DNA of 64,000 nt. Source: Streptomyces stelliscabiei. GTDB lineage: Bacteria; Actinomycetota; Actinomycetes; Streptomycetales; Streptomycetaceae. A model generated the notes under the pieces. That model was not told the origin of the DNA and did not search any database. It saw only the letters and a list, made by a program, of their open reading frames with translations. How positions within the stretch are numbered: position 1 is the first letter of the stretch; every line of letters starts with the position of its first letter. Positions 8,741-17,911 of the stretch are shown here, piece after piece. A program made the translations under genes and the position numbers. The stretch lies in NCBI RefSeq assembly GCF_014873495.1, contig NZ_JADBGF010000001.1:4588001-4652000 (forward strand), written 5' to 3'.

Positions 8741-8934
8741 CGGGATCTGAGAGGTCGGTAGTTCCAGCGTTCCGGCGGTGCCGCCGGGGGCGATTGTCCC
8801 GGTTCTGTCACGTGATGCCGTCAGGCGGGAGTCAGGGGGAACCCTCTCGGCCACCGCTCGCTCTCTCTCCACGTACCGGAGCGGAGCACGTAGATCACGC
8901 GGATCACGCGGACGCGAAGAACCTGGAGCAGATC

Positions 8935-10152
8935 GTGACAAGGCCGAAGATTGCTGTACGGCAGGCACTGGGGACCTGTGCCGTGCTGGTGGTCGGTGCG
9001 CTGACCCTCACCGGCTGTGGCGGAGACGCCCAGGCCGACAACAAGAGTGGTGGCAAGGGGACTTCGGCCGAGGACGCGGTGGCGCGGATCACGATCTCGG
9101 CGAAGGACGGATCGACGGGCGCGTCCATCAACGCGACCGGGGTGAAGGTCAGCGGCGGCAAGCTGACCGAGGTGAAGATGACCGCCGTCGAGGGCGGCAC
9201 GGCCGTGGCGGGCGAGATAGCCGCGGACGGGCGGTCCTGGAAGCCGAAGGAGCAGTTGGAGCGCGGTACGAAGTACCGGATCTCCGCGACCGCGAAGAGC
9301 GCCGCCGGGAAGACGGCGGCGGCGAACTCCATCTTCACGACCGTGTCGACGGCCAACAGCTTCATCGGGACGTACACCCCGGACAACGGCACCACGGTCG
9401 GGGTCGGGATGCCGGTGTCGTTCACCTTCGACAAGGCCATCACGGACAAGAAGGCCGTGCAGTCGCACATCAAGGTGACGTCGAGCAGTGGGCAGCAGGT
9501 GGTCGGGCACTGGTTCGGGGCGCAGCGTCTGGACTTCCGGCCCGAGGAGTACTGGAAGGCCGGGTCCAAGGTCACGATGAAGCTGGACCTGGACGGCGTG
9601 GAGGGCGCGAACGGCCTCTACGGCGTGCAGGACAAGACGGTCACCTTCACGGTCGGGCGCGCGCAGGTCTCCACGGTCGACGTGAACACGCAGACCATGA
9701 CGGTCGAGCGGGACGGGAAGACGCTCAAGACCGTGCCGATCTCGGCGGGCGCCGCCGCGAACCCGACGTACAACGGCCAGATGGTGATCTCGGAGAAGTT
9801 CCGGCAGACGCGGATGAACGGGTCGACGGTGGGCTTCGGCGGCGAGTACGACATCTCGGACGTGCCGAACGCGATGCGGCTGACCACGTCGGGCACGTTC
9901 GTCCACGGCAACTACTGGTACAACCGGGGCAACCCGCCGTTCGGGCGTGAGGGCACGAGCCACGGGTGTATCGGCCTCGCGGACGCCCAGGGGGCGAACG
10001 GCGACACGCTCGGCAAGTGGTTCTTCGACAACTCCCTCGTCGGCGACGTGGTGATCGTCAAGAACTCCCCCGACAAGACGGTCGCGCCGGACAACGGCCT
10101 CAACGGCTGGAACATGCCGTGGAGCGAGTGGACGGCCGGAGACGGCATCTGA
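8935..10152 (+). CDS. Lipoprotein L,D-transpeptidase with Ig-like domains
   Basis: A 405-residue exported protein. The lipobox LTLTGC places the lipid-modified cysteine at residue 28. Two Ig-like domains follow (about 60-140 and 145-245, the second with FTFDKAI), then a YkuD catalytic domain. His324 in FVHGNYW and the SHGCIGL motif with His343 and nucleophile Cys345 complete the active site. The layout is that of the LdtMt2/Ldt class, which makes 3-3 crosslinks in peptidoglycan outside the membrane. GTG 8935 is chosen because it begins the signal peptide; the upstream open frame is noise. Confidence 0.93.
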   Translation: MTRPKIAVRQALGTCAVLVVGALTLTGCGGDAQADNKSGGKGTSAEDAVARITISAKDGSTGASINATGVKVSGGKLTEVKMTAVEGGTAVAGEIAADGRSWKPKEQLERGTKYRISATAKSAAGKTAAANSIFTTVSTANSFIGTYTPDNGTTVGVGMPVSFTFDKAITDKKAVQSHIKVTSSSGQQVVGHWFGAQRLDFRPEEYWKAGSKVTMKLDLDGVEGANGLYGVQDKTVTFTVGRAQVSTVDVNTQTMTVERDGKTLKTVPISAGAAANPTYNGQMVISEKFRQTRMNGSTVGFGGEYDISDVPNAMRLTTSGTFVHGNYWYNRGNPPFGREGTSHGCIGLADAQGANGDTLGKWFFDNSLVGDVVIVKNSPDKTVAPDNGLNGWNMPWSEWTAGDGI

Positions 10153-10309
10153 CCACCCTGTTCTGTGAGTTCGTGGGGCCGCGCGGGAACAGACCGCGCG
10201 GCTCCCTCGTTTTACGGGCGTACGTTTTCTCGGTTCCCGGACATGATGTCCGACCGAGGGGCTACGGTATGCACCCACAAGGTGACATGCAGCAACGCCG
10301 GGAGAAACC

Positions 10310-11068
10310 TTGAGCGTTCCGTACGAGACGGCAGCGTACGAACCACCCGAGTCGCCCGAGTCTCCTGAGGAGCACCTCGCGCGGCTCCTCGGCCGCGCCC
10401 TGAACTCCTTCGAGCTGCCCGACGAGACGATTCGACAGCTCGACTGCGCCCTCGCGCACGACAGCTCACTGCACTCCGCGCACTACAGTTCGGGGCTGCA
10501 CCGGGCGACGTACCGGCACACGTGGCTGCTGGCCGACGGTTCCGCCGTCACCCTGTGGGAGCTGGTGCACAACACGGCGCTCGGCAGCGAGATCCAGCAC
10601 GAGGTGTACACGGACGACGAGGAGCTGCGGGCCGCCACCGCGCGCCTGCCGCTGCCGCCGGACGCCACCGACTTCGAGCTGCCCGCCGTGGTGGAGCTGG
10701 CGGCGTTCCCCGAGCCGCGCCACGAGTACGTGCCGGACGACTCGGCGGACCACGCCCGTCGGCTGCTGCGGCGCGCGGAGAACCCGGACCCTCCCGGGGA
10801 CGAGCTCGCCACACTGCTGCTGCGCACCGCGTTCGCGCACGAGATCACCCAGGCCTTCGGACGCCCGCACCGTCCCGCGCGGCACGGCCGGCCCGGCTGG
10901 AGTTTCTCGCTCTACGAGCACGCGTTCCTGCTCACGGACGGGCAGGAGATCTCCCTGTGGGAGGTCGAGCACACGGCCACACCGGACGGACGCCACATGT
11001 GCGAGGTGTACGCGACGGAGGACGCGGCCCGGGACGCCATGGAGCGGCGGGCAGGGACGCTCGGCTAG
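10310..11068 (+). CDS. DUF6227-type protein with an internal duplication
   Basis: A 252-residue cytoplasmic protein of a family I associate with Streptomyces (DUF6227). The start is a TTG five bases after a GGAG site. Two copies of one domain are visible: YRHTWLLADGSAVTLWELVH followed by EVYTDDEELRAA around residues 70-110, and YEHAFLLTDGQEISLWEVEH followed by EVYATEDAARDA near the C-terminus. No catalytic motif is apparent and function is unknown. The gene stands alone between the transpeptidase and a convergent small membrane-protein gene. Confidence 0.75.
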   Translation: MSVPYETAAYEPPESPESPEEHLARLLGRALNSFELPDETIRQLDCALAHDSSLHSAHYSSGLHRATYRHTWLLADGSAVTLWELVHNTALGSEIQHEVYTDDEELRAATARLPLPPDATDFELPAVVELAAFPEPRHEYVPDDSADHARRLLRRAENPDPPGDELATLLLRTAFAHEITQAFGRPHRPARHGRPGWSFSLYEHAFLLTDGQEISLWEVEHTATPDGRHMCEVYATEDAARDAMERRAGTLG

Positions 11069-11105
11069 GCCTTTCGGCTGGACGTTTCGGCTGGGCGTCG
11101 CGACT

Positions 11106-11193
11106 GGACGCCGCGGCCGGACCGGGCGGACGCTGCGGCCGGACCGGGCGGACGCCGCGGCCGGACCGGGCGGACGCTGCGGCCGGGCCGGGC
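11106..11193. repeat. 22-bp tandem repeat, four copies
   Basis: The unit GGACGCYGCGGCCGGACCGG plus GC is repeated four times between convergent genes. Alternating C/T at one position suggests duplication of a two-unit block. Confidence 0.9.
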
Positions 11194-11203
11194 GGTGACG
11201 GGC

Positions 11204-11482
11204 TCAGGCGAGGCGGTCGTCGCTGAACTGGCGGGCCAGGAACGCGAAGGCGTCCTGCTCCGCCGGGGTCAGCTCCACGTGCTCCACGTGGGGGCCCTTG
11301 CGGCGCTGGTGCGGCAGGCCCAGCAGGCGCTGCCCGCGCCGGCCGGTCAGGCCGGCGAAGCGGCCGCGGTGGACCTCGTGATCCCGGCTCAGTACGCGGA
11401 CCAGCACGGCGACCCAGATGACCGACGCGAGGACGAGGGCGGCCAGGCCCAGAGGCTGGAGGATCGACACGTGCTCAGGCAT
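11204..11482 (-). CDS. Small membrane protein
   Basis: Ninety-two residues. One hydrophobic helix near the N-terminus (LGLAALVLASVIWVAVLVRVL) is followed by a basic, Arg/Gly-rich cytoplasmic stretch and an acidic end (ELTPAEQDAFAFLARQF). ATG 11482 begins MPEHVSIL; the open frame beyond it has no coding character. It is convergent with the DUF6227 gene. No family is recognised. Confidence 0.6.
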   Translation of the reverse strand: MPEHVSILQPLGLAALVLASVIWVAVLVRVLSRDHEVHRGRFAGLTGRRGQRLLGLPHQRRKGPHVEHVELTPAEQDAFAFLARQFSDDRLA

Positions 11483-11611
11483 GCCGTCCAGTAGACACCA
11501 CCGGATGGGACTTTGAGCCCGGACCGTGACGTATCTCGCAGGTACGACGCACACGCCACACGGGCGGCAAAGGCACCCAAAGGGGCGCACGGCGCGGACG
11601 GGGCTCAAGGG

Positions 11612-11683
11612 GTGGACCGGGCGCACGGGGTGGACCGGGCGCACGGGGTGGACCGGGCGCACGGGGTGGACCGGGCGCACGGG
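11612..11683. repeat. 18-bp tandem repeat, four copies
   Basis: The unit GTGGACCGGGCGCACGGG is repeated four times without a mismatch in the gap downstream of the fru operon. Its length is a multiple of three, which creates spurious long ORFs across it. Confidence 0.9.
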
Positions 11684-11747
11684 GCGAAGACGCGTCAGGC
11701 CGCGACCCTCTGCCGAGCGGGGTCGCGGCCTGCGTACGGTCACGGGT

Positions 11748-13856
11748 TCAGGCCGCGACCGGCTCCTTCGTCTCCGCCGCGACCGCCGTGGGCGCGGACT
11801 CGGGCGCCGTGTCCGCCGGGGCCCTGCGCATGCCCTTCAGGAGGATGACCAGGCCGGCCGTGACCGCCGTACCGATCGCGATGGCCAGCAGGTAGAGGAG
11901 CGGCTTGCCGATCAGCGGGGTGACCCAGATGCCGCCGTGCGGGGCGCGCAGGGTCGAGCCGAAGGCCATGGCCAGCGCCCCGGTGACGGCGCCGCCCGCC
12001 ATGGACGCCGGGATCACGCGCAGCGGGTCGGCCGCCGCGAAGGGGATCGCGCCCTCGGAGATGAACGAGGCGCCGAGCACCCAGGCCGCCTTGCCGTTCT
12101 CGCGCTCGGCGGTGGTGAACAGCTTCTTGCGGATCGTGGTGGCGAGCGCCATGCCCAGCGGCGGGACCATACCGGCCGCCATGACGGCCGCCATGATCTT
12201 CATCGCGGCGGGACTGGGGTCCTGCACGGCGATACCGGCGGTGGCGAAGGCGTACGCGACCTTGTTGACCGGGCCGCCCAGGTCGAAGCACATCATCAGG
12301 CCGAGGAGGACGCCGAGCAGGACGGCGTTGCTGCCGGAGAGGCCGCTCAGCCAGTCCGTCATGCCCTTCTGGGCCTCGGCGATGGGCTTGCCGATCACCA
12401 CCAGCATCAGGAAGCCGACGACGAGCGACGAGACCAGCGGGATCACGACCACCGGCATGATGCCGCGCATCACCGGTGGGATCTTGATCCGCTGGATACC
12501 GAGGACGACCGCACCCGCGAGCAGACCGGCGACCAGACCGCCGAGGAAGCCTGCGTTGATGTTGGCGGCGATCATGCCGCCGACGAAGCCGGGGACCAGT
12601 CCCGGCCGGTCCGCCATGCCGTACGCGATGTATCCGGCGAGGACCGGGATCAGGAAGCCGAAGGCGACGGCGCCGATCTGGAACAGCAGGGCCGCCCAAC
12701 TGTCGGCCTGGAGCCAGACGAAGTGCTCGGTGACCGGCTTGGCCTTGTTGATCTCCCAGCCGCCGATCGCGAAGCCCAGGGCGATCAGCAGACCGCCCGC
12801 CGCGACGAACGGGACCATGTAACTCACGCCGGACATCAGCCACTTGCGCAGCTTGGTGCCGTAGCCGTCGCCGGACTCGCCCGCCCGGTCGACGGGGGTT
12901 CCGGGCCGGGCGGCGGCCGTGACCTCGCCGCGCTCGGCCTTCTGGCGGACCTCGGCGATCAGTGCGCCGGGGCGGCTGATGCCCGCCTTCACTCCGACGT
13001 CGACGGTGGGCTTCCCGGCGAACCGGTCCTTCTCCCGTACGGGCACGTCGTGGGCGAAGATCACGCCGTCGGCGGCGGCGATGACGGCCGGGTCGAGGCG
13101 GGAGAAGCCGGCCGAGCCCTGCGTCTCGACGACGATCTCCACGTCACCGGCGTCCCGGCCCGCGTTCTCCAGCGACTCGGCGGCCATATAGGTGTGCGCG
13201 ATGCCGGTGGGGCAGGAGGTGACGGCGACGATACGGAACGGGCGGGCCTCGACGGTCTCCTGCGGGGCGACCTCCTGGGGATCGACCTCCTGGGGATCGA
13301 CCTCCTGGGGATCGACCTCCTCGGCAGTCGGTGCCGGGGTCGTGCTGACCGCGGCGGCGTCGGGGGAGGCCGTTCCGCCCGACGCCGCCGCGGAGTCTTC
13401 GGTGCCCTCGGTCGCGTCGTCGCCCCGGATGAGCGCGGCGGCGCGGCCCGCGTCGTCCACGGCGCGCAGGGCGTCCGTGAACTCGGTGTTCATCAGCTGA
13501 CGGGCGAGGGAGGAGAGGATCGTGAGGTGGGCGTCGTCCGCGCCCGCCGGGGCGGCGATGAGGAAGATCAGGTCGGCGGGGCCGTCGGGTGCGCCGAAGT
13601 CGACGCCGGCCGCGCTACGGCCGAAGGCAAGGGTCGGCTCGGTGACGTGCGCGCTGCGGCAGTGCGGGATGCCGATGCCGCCGTCGAGGCCGGTCGGCAT
13701 CTGCGCCTCACGGGCGGCCACGTCGGCGAGGAAGCCGTCCAGGTCGGTGACCCGGCCCTTCGCGACCATGCGCTCGGCGAGGGCACGCGCCGCCGCTTCC
13801 TTCGTATCGGCGGACAGGTCGAGGTCGACCAGATCCGCGGTGATCATCTCGCTCAT
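11748..13856 (-). CDS. fruA: PTS fructose permease, fused EIIA-EIIB-EIIC
   Basis: This 702-residue membrane permease imports fructose and phosphorylates it at C1 using phosphate from HPr. The order is IIA (1-150; His65 in GIPHCRS), a linker, IIB (about 205-310; phospho-Cys215 in VTSCPTGIAHTYMAAE) and IIC (about 345-690; about eight to ten helices). The linker contains three exact EVDPQ units and a fourth variant at 180-200. ATG 13856 follows a GAAGGAG site. The gene is last in fruR-fruK-fruA but is separated from fruK by 304 bases that hold three operator-like palindromes, so it probably has its own regulated promoter. Confidence 0.95.
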   Translation of the reverse strand: MSEMITADLVDLDLSADTKEAAARALAERMVAKGRVTDLDGFLADVAAREAQMPTGLDGGIGIPHCRSAHVTEPTLAFGRSAAGVDFGAPDGPADLIFLIAAPAGADDAHLTILSSLARQLMNTEFTDALRAVDDAGRAAALIRGDDATEGTEDSAAASGGTASPDAAAVSTTPAPTAEEVDPQEVDPQEVDPQEVAPQETVEARPFRIVAVTSCPTGIAHTYMAAESLENAGRDAGDVEIVVETQGSAGFSRLDPAVIAAADGVIFAHDVPVREKDRFAGKPTVDVGVKAGISRPGALIAEVRQKAERGEVTAAARPGTPVDRAGESGDGYGTKLRKWLMSGVSYMVPFVAAGGLLIALGFAIGGWEINKAKPVTEHFVWLQADSWAALLFQIGAVAFGFLIPVLAGYIAYGMADRPGLVPGFVGGMIAANINAGFLGGLVAGLLAGAVVLGIQRIKIPPVMRGIMPVVVIPLVSSLVVGFLMLVVIGKPIAEAQKGMTDWLSGLSGSNAVLLGVLLGLMMCFDLGGPVNKVAYAFATAGIAVQDPSPAAMKIMAAVMAAGMVPPLGMALATTIRKKLFTTAERENGKAAWVLGASFISEGAIPFAAADPLRVIPASMAGGAVTGALAMAFGSTLRAPHGGIWVTPLIGKPLLYLLAIAIGTAVTAGLVILLKGMRRAPADTAPESAPTAVAAETKEPVAA

Positions 13857-13981
13857 CGCGGGCTCCTTCGCACGCGTATCGCCCGGGGGATGTGGCGGGC
13901 GGGGGTGGGGAGGGAAGGGTGGGAGGCCCGGGCCTGGAGGGACGGCCGGGGGTGGAGTCGGTGTGCGGTGGTGGGTAACGC

Positions 13982-14147
13982 AAAACGAAGGTTCGTTCGC
14001 GGGGCGCCGGGGAGGACGGCGGGGCAGGGCGCAGGCCCGTTCGCGCGGTGGTAGCCAAAACGAGCGTTCGTTCGCGAGCCACCGGGGAGGGCGAGGCACA
14101 GCGCAGGCAGGTTCACGCGACGGAAGGTAAAACGAACGTTCATTCCC
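13982..14147 (-). promoter_or_regulatory. Three palindromic operator-like sites upstream of fruA
   Basis: Three sites of the form AACGAACGTTCGTT, a perfect 14-base palindrome as consensus, lie at 13984, 14059 and 14131. Each differs from the perfect palindrome at one position. They are preceded by AA and spaced 75 and 72 bases apart, about seven helical turns, so all face one side of the DNA. The surrounding bases are also partly repeated, which suggests the sites arose by tandem duplication. FruR, encoded in the same operon, is the natural candidate binder. Confidence 0.65.
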
Positions 14148-14160
14148 GACCGTCCCCTCA

Positions 14161-15108
14161 TCACGTCACCCTCTCCCTCAGCACCCGGTCCGCCGGTACC
14201 TCCGCCGTCACCGTCACCGCCGCCGGGTCCAGGTCGCGCGGGGTCGGCATGACGCTGCCCGGGAGCTGGACGGCGGCGGCGCCGTGGGCGACGGCGGAGG
14301 CGAGGGCTTCGGGGCCATGGCCGCCGGCGATGAGGAAACCGGCGAGGGAGGAGTCGCCGGCGCCGACGTTGCTGCGGACGGCGTCGACGCGGGCGGTGCC
14401 GAACCAGGCGCCCGAGGCGTCGACGAGGAGCTGACCGTCGGCGCCGAGACTGGCCAGTACCGCGTCGGCGCCCATCTCGCGGAGTTCCTCCGCGGCCTTG
14501 ACGGCGTCGCCGACCGTGGCGAGGGGCCGGCCCACGGCTTCGGCGAGTTCCTCGGCGTTGGGCTTGACGACGTCCGGGCGTTCGCGGAGTGCGGCGAGGA
14601 GGGCCGGGCCGGAGGTGTCCAGGGCGATGCGGGCGCCGGCCGCGTGGGCGCGGGCGACGAGTTCGGCGTACCAGGACGGGGCGAGGCCGCGCGGGAGGCT
14701 GCCGCAGCAGGCGATCCAGGAGGCGTCGGTGGACTGGGCGCGGACGGTCTCCAGGAGCAGCTCGCGCTCGGGGGCGGACAGTTCGGGGCCGGGCGCGTTG
14801 ATCTTCGTCAGGACGCCGTCGGCCTCCGCGAGGGCGATGTTGGAGCGGGTGGCCCCGGCCACCGGCACTCGGGCGACCTCGATGCCCTGCGCGGCGAGCA
14901 GGTCGGCGACCAGCGCGCCCGGTGCTCCGCCGAGGGGCAGTACGGCCACCGTGCGCCGGCCCGCGGCGGCGACCGCCCGGGAGACGTTGACGCCCTTGCC
15001 TCCCGGGTCCATGCGCTCGCCGGTGGCCCGGATGACCTCGCCGCGGTCGAGGGAGGGGACCTCGTAGGTGCGGTCGAGGGACGGGTTCGGGGTGACGGTG
15101 AGGATCAT
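14161..15108 (-). CDS. fruK: 1-phosphofructokinase
   Basis: A 315-residue PfkB-family kinase that phosphorylates fructose-1-phosphate to fructose-1,6-bisphosphate after import by FruA. The substrate motif GGKGVNVSR is at 36-44 and the anion-hole/catalytic motif GAGDS at 249-253, with Asp252 as the predicted base. Its start overlaps the stop of fruR by four bases (ATGA), giving translational coupling. Length matches the family. Confidence 0.94.
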   Translation of the reverse strand: MILTVTPNPSLDRTYEVPSLDRGEVIRATGERMDPGGKGVNVSRAVAAAGRRTVAVLPLGGAPGALVADLLAAQGIEVARVPVAGATRSNIALAEADGVLTKINAPGPELSAPERELLLETVRAQSTDASWIACCGSLPRGLAPSWYAELVARAHAAGARIALDTSGPALLAALRERPDVVKPNAEELAEAVGRPLATVGDAVKAAEELREMGADAVLASLGADGQLLVDASGAWFGTARVDAVRSNVGAGDSSLAGFLIAGGHGPEALASAVAHGAAAVQLPGSVMPTPRDLDPAAVTVTAEVPADRVLRERVT

Positions 15109-15923
15109 GAGTGGTCTTTCCGGCCGACGGATGCGGTGGAGCCACCGGCGGGTGCGGCGCCCGGGACGCGCAGCACCTCGGTGCCCTTGCGCTCGATGGT
15201 GAGGGCGTCCTCGGGGTTCAGCCCGCTGTCGGTGATGAGCAGGTCCACGTCGCTCAGGTCGCCGAAGCGGGCGAAGTGCTCCTGGCCGTGCTTGGAGGAG
15301 TCGGCGAGCAGCACCACGCGGCGGGCGGCGGCCACCGCCGCGCGCTTGACGGCGGCCTCGGCGAGGTCGGGCGTGGTCAGGCCGTGGTCGACGGAGAAGC
15401 CGTTGGCGGCCACGAAGAGGACGTCGGCGCGGATCTCGCCGTAGGCCCGCAGTGCCCAGGCGTCCACGGCGGCGCGGGTGCGGGTGCGGACACGGCCGCC
15501 GACCAGATGGAGCTGGATGCCCGGGTGGTCGGCGAGGCGGGCCGCGATCGGCAGGCTGTGCGTGACCGCGGTGAGGGCGGCCTCCAGCGGGATGGCGGCG
15601 GCGAGGCGCGCGATCGTCGTACCGGCGTCGAGGAGGATCGTGCCGTCGCCCGGCAGTTCGGCGAGCGCGGCCTGGGCGATGCGGTCCTTCTCGTCGGCGG
15701 CGGTGCCCTCGCGTTCGGCGAGGTCGGGCTCGAAGTCCAGACGGCCGGCGGGGATCGCGCCGCCGTGCACCCGCTGGACGAGGCCGGCGCGGTCGAGGGC
15801 CTTCAGATCCCGGCGGATCGTCTCGGCCGTGACCTGGAACTGCTCGGCCAGCGACACCACGTCCACCCGGCCGCCGTCACGCGCGAGCCGGAGGATCTCC
15901 TGCTGCCGCTCGGGTGCGTACAT
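15105..15923 (-). CDS. fruR: DeoR-family transcriptional regulator of the fructose operon
   Basis: The 272-residue protein starts MYAPERQQEIL and has a DeoR winged helix-turn-helix in residues 1-57 (VSLAEQFQVTAETIRRDLKAL). The C-terminal sugar-phosphate-sensing domain is of the ribose-isomerase-like DeoR-C type (DGTILLDAGTTIARLA near 125-140 and LFVAANGFS). Fructose-1-phosphate is the expected inducer by analogy with other FruR/DeoR regulators. It is the first gene of the operon. The palindromes upstream of fruA are not seen in the same form upstream of fruR. Confidence 0.88.
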   Translation of the reverse strand: MYAPERQQEILRLARDGGRVDVVSLAEQFQVTAETIRRDLKALDRAGLVQRVHGGAIPAGRLDFEPDLAEREGTAADEKDRIAQAALAELPGDGTILLDAGTTIARLAAAIPLEAALTAVTHSLPIAARLADHPGIQLHLVGGRVRTRTRAAVDAWALRAYGEIRADVLFVAANGFSVDHGLTTPDLAEAAVKRAAVAAARRVVLLADSSKHGQEHFARFGDLSDVDLLITDSGLNPEDALTIERKGTEVLRVPGAAPAGGSTASVGRKDHS

Positions 15924-16158
15924 GTCCGTTCGCCTCCGACTGGTGCCCGATTCTGTGGTTTCGCTCGGGAGACTACGCCGGGATGTCCGGAAAGTAAACA
16001 GGTTCGGGGCGGTTCGGGACACCAAGGCGGACATGAATGGGCATGAGCGGGCGTGATCGGGCATGACCGGACGCACGACGGGAGCGGGACCCGGCCCCCA
16101 AGGGTGCCCGGCCCCGCTCCCACTCCCGTTCACCTTCGCCTTTCGCCGTTCACCCTTC

Positions 16159-16214
16159 GGCTTCCGGCTTCCGGCTTCCGGCTTCCGGCTTCCGGCTTCC
16201 GGCTTCCGGCTTCC
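16159..16214. repeat. 7-bp tandem repeat, eight copies
   Basis: The unit GGCTTCC is repeated eight times without change in the 312-base gap between fruR and the end of the next gene. The rest of that gap is GC-rich with no clear feature other than the fruR upstream region. Confidence 0.92.
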
Positions 16215-16235
16215 GGCGAGCAGACCCTCCGCCGG

Positions 16236-17891
16236 TCAGCGCACCGGCTCACCGACCTCCACGGACACCGGCTCATCGCCTCGCACGGACACCGGCTCAT
16301 CGCCTCGCACGGACGTCGGTTCGTCGCTCCCTACGGGCACCGACGCACCCGTCTCCGCCGCGGCGCGTGCCGGCAGGGCGAACATCAGCAGGAAGATCGC
16401 GAGCAGGACCGCGGCCACCCAGCCGAGCGCGTACTCGAAGGCGTCGACGAAGGCGGGGCCGATGTCGGTCGGGGCGAGGTGGTCGTCCATGACACCGAAG
16501 AAGACGACGGCGACGAGGCCGAGTCCCAGTGCGTTGCCCATCTGCTGGACCGTGCTGATCAGCCCGGACGCGGACCCGGCGTGCTCACGCGGCACTCCGG
16601 AGAGGATCGCGTCGGTCAGCGGGGCGACGATGAGGCCCATGCCCGCGCCCATCACGACCAGCGGGAACGCCATCTGCCAGGGGGTGATGGCGAGGCCGTA
16701 CCGTACGGACTCGGCCAGGTACAACAGCACTCCGGCCGCCATCAGCAGCGCGCCCGCCTGGAGGACCTTGCGTCCGAAGCGCGGGACGAGCTTCTGGACC
16801 GAGACGCCGGCGGCGACCGACACCGCGAGGGAGAACGGCACACCGGTGAGGCCGGCCCGCAGGACGCTCCAGCCGAGGCCGGTCTGGAGGTAGAGCGTCC
16901 AGACGAGGAAGAAGACACCGAGGGCGACGCCGAAGACGGTCTGCACGGCGATGCCCGCCGCGAAGCTCTTCACCCGGAACAACGACAGCTCGATGAGCGG
17001 GGACCCGTCGCGCACGGTCTTGCGTCGCTCGTACGCCACCAGCGCCGCGAACACGGCGAGCGAGCCGGCCATCGAGACGTACCCCCACAGCGGCCAGCCC
17101 AGTTCCCGGCCCCGGGTGAGCGGGTAGAGCAGCATCAGCAGGGCGGCGGTGACCAGGGCGACGCCTACGAGGTCCAGCTTCAGGGCGTGCGGGGCCTTGG
17201 ACTCGGTGATGAAACGGCGGCCCAGGATCAGGGCCGCGACGCCGACCGGAAGGTTGATCAGGAAGATCGCCCGCCACTCGAGGCCGAGCGGGTTCCACTC
17301 GATGAGCAGCGCGCCGAGCAGCGGGCCGGAGACCGCGCCGAGGCCGACGATCGCGCCGAACAGCCCGAAGACCTTGCCGCGTTCGTGTGCCGGGAAGGTC
17401 GCGTGCACGATCGACAGCACCTGCGGCACCATCAGCGCGGCGGTCGCACCCTGCGCGAGCCTCGCCGCCACCAGCATCTCCGGGTTCGCGGCGAGGCCGC
17501 ACAGTGCGGAGGCGACCGTGAAACCGCCGATGCCGAGGAGGAAGATCCGCCGACGGCCGTGGATGTCGCCGAGCCTGCCGCCGGTGACGAGGCCCGCGGC
17601 GAAGGCGAGGGCGTAGCCGGCGGTGATCCACTGGATCTGGCTGAACGAGGCGTTCTCGCCCTGCTTGATGGAGGGGATCGCGATGTTGACGATGGTGACG
17701 TCGACGAGGTCCATGAAGGCGGCCGTCATGACGATGGCGAGGGCGATCCACCGCCGTCGGTCGGCGTCGGCCGCTGCGGGTGCGGGTGCGGGGAGCGCCG
17801 TTTCGGTGACTGTGGTCGGGTCACTGGCGGTGGATCGGGGCTGGTCGCGCAGTTCCCCGTGCCCCTTCGGGGCGCTCGTTGTCGAGGTCAT
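16236..17891 (-). CDS. MFS drug-efflux transporter, DHA2 (EmrB/QacA) family
   Basis: The 551-residue protein has about fourteen hydrophobic helices. It has the DHA2 signatures VDVTIVNIAIPSI in helix 1 and GGRLGDIHGRRR after helix 2, so it is a proton-driven multidrug exporter. The divergent WYL regulator and shared operator suggest local control. Both termini are odd. The N-terminal SAPKGHGELRDQPRS is encoded by a copy of a dispersed Streptomyces repeat, so translation may start further in. The C-terminus carries a DEPVSVRG-type repeat from 24-base duplications. Confidence 0.87.
   Translation of the reverse strand: MTSTTSAPKGHGELRDQPRSTASDPTTVTETALPAPAPAAADADRRRWIALAIVMTAAFMDLVDVTIVNIAIPSIKQGENASFSQIQWITAGYALAFAAGLVTGGRLGDIHGRRRIFLLGIGGFTVASALCGLAANPEMLVAARLAQGATAALMVPQVLSIVHATFPAHERGKVFGLFGAIVGLGAVSGPLLGALLIEWNPLGLEWRAIFLINLPVGVAALILGRRFITESKAPHALKLDLVGVALVTAALLMLLYPLTRGRELGWPLWGYVSMAGSLAVFAALVAYERRKTVRDGSPLIELSLFRVKSFAAGIAVQTVFGVALGVFFLVWTLYLQTGLGWSVLRAGLTGVPFSLAVSVAAGVSVQKLVPRFGRKVLQAGALLMAAGVLLYLAESVRYGLAITPWQMAFPLVVMGAGMGLIVAPLTDAILSGVPREHAGSASGLISTVQQMGNALGLGLVAVVFFGVMDDHLAPTDIGPAFVDAFEYALGWVAAVLLAIFLLMFALPARAAAETGASVPVGSDEPTSVRGDEPVSVRGDEPVSVEVGEPVR
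17840..17875 (-). repeat. Dispersed intergenic repeat inside the 5' end of an MFS gene
   Basis: The stretch GCTGGTCGCGCAGTTCCCCG and the following TGCCCCTTCGGGGCGC match the core of the element at 28461-28586, in inverse orientation to its right arm. It forms part of the presumed start region of the transporter. Confidence 0.6.
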
Positions 17892-17911
17892 GCTTTGAAG
17901 GTAGAGGTCGA

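Noticed and set aside
11526..14054. An 842-codon ORF opposite fruA
   Set aside because: It is the antisense shadow of fruA; its N-terminal WTGRTG repeat is the 18-bp array at 11612 read through.
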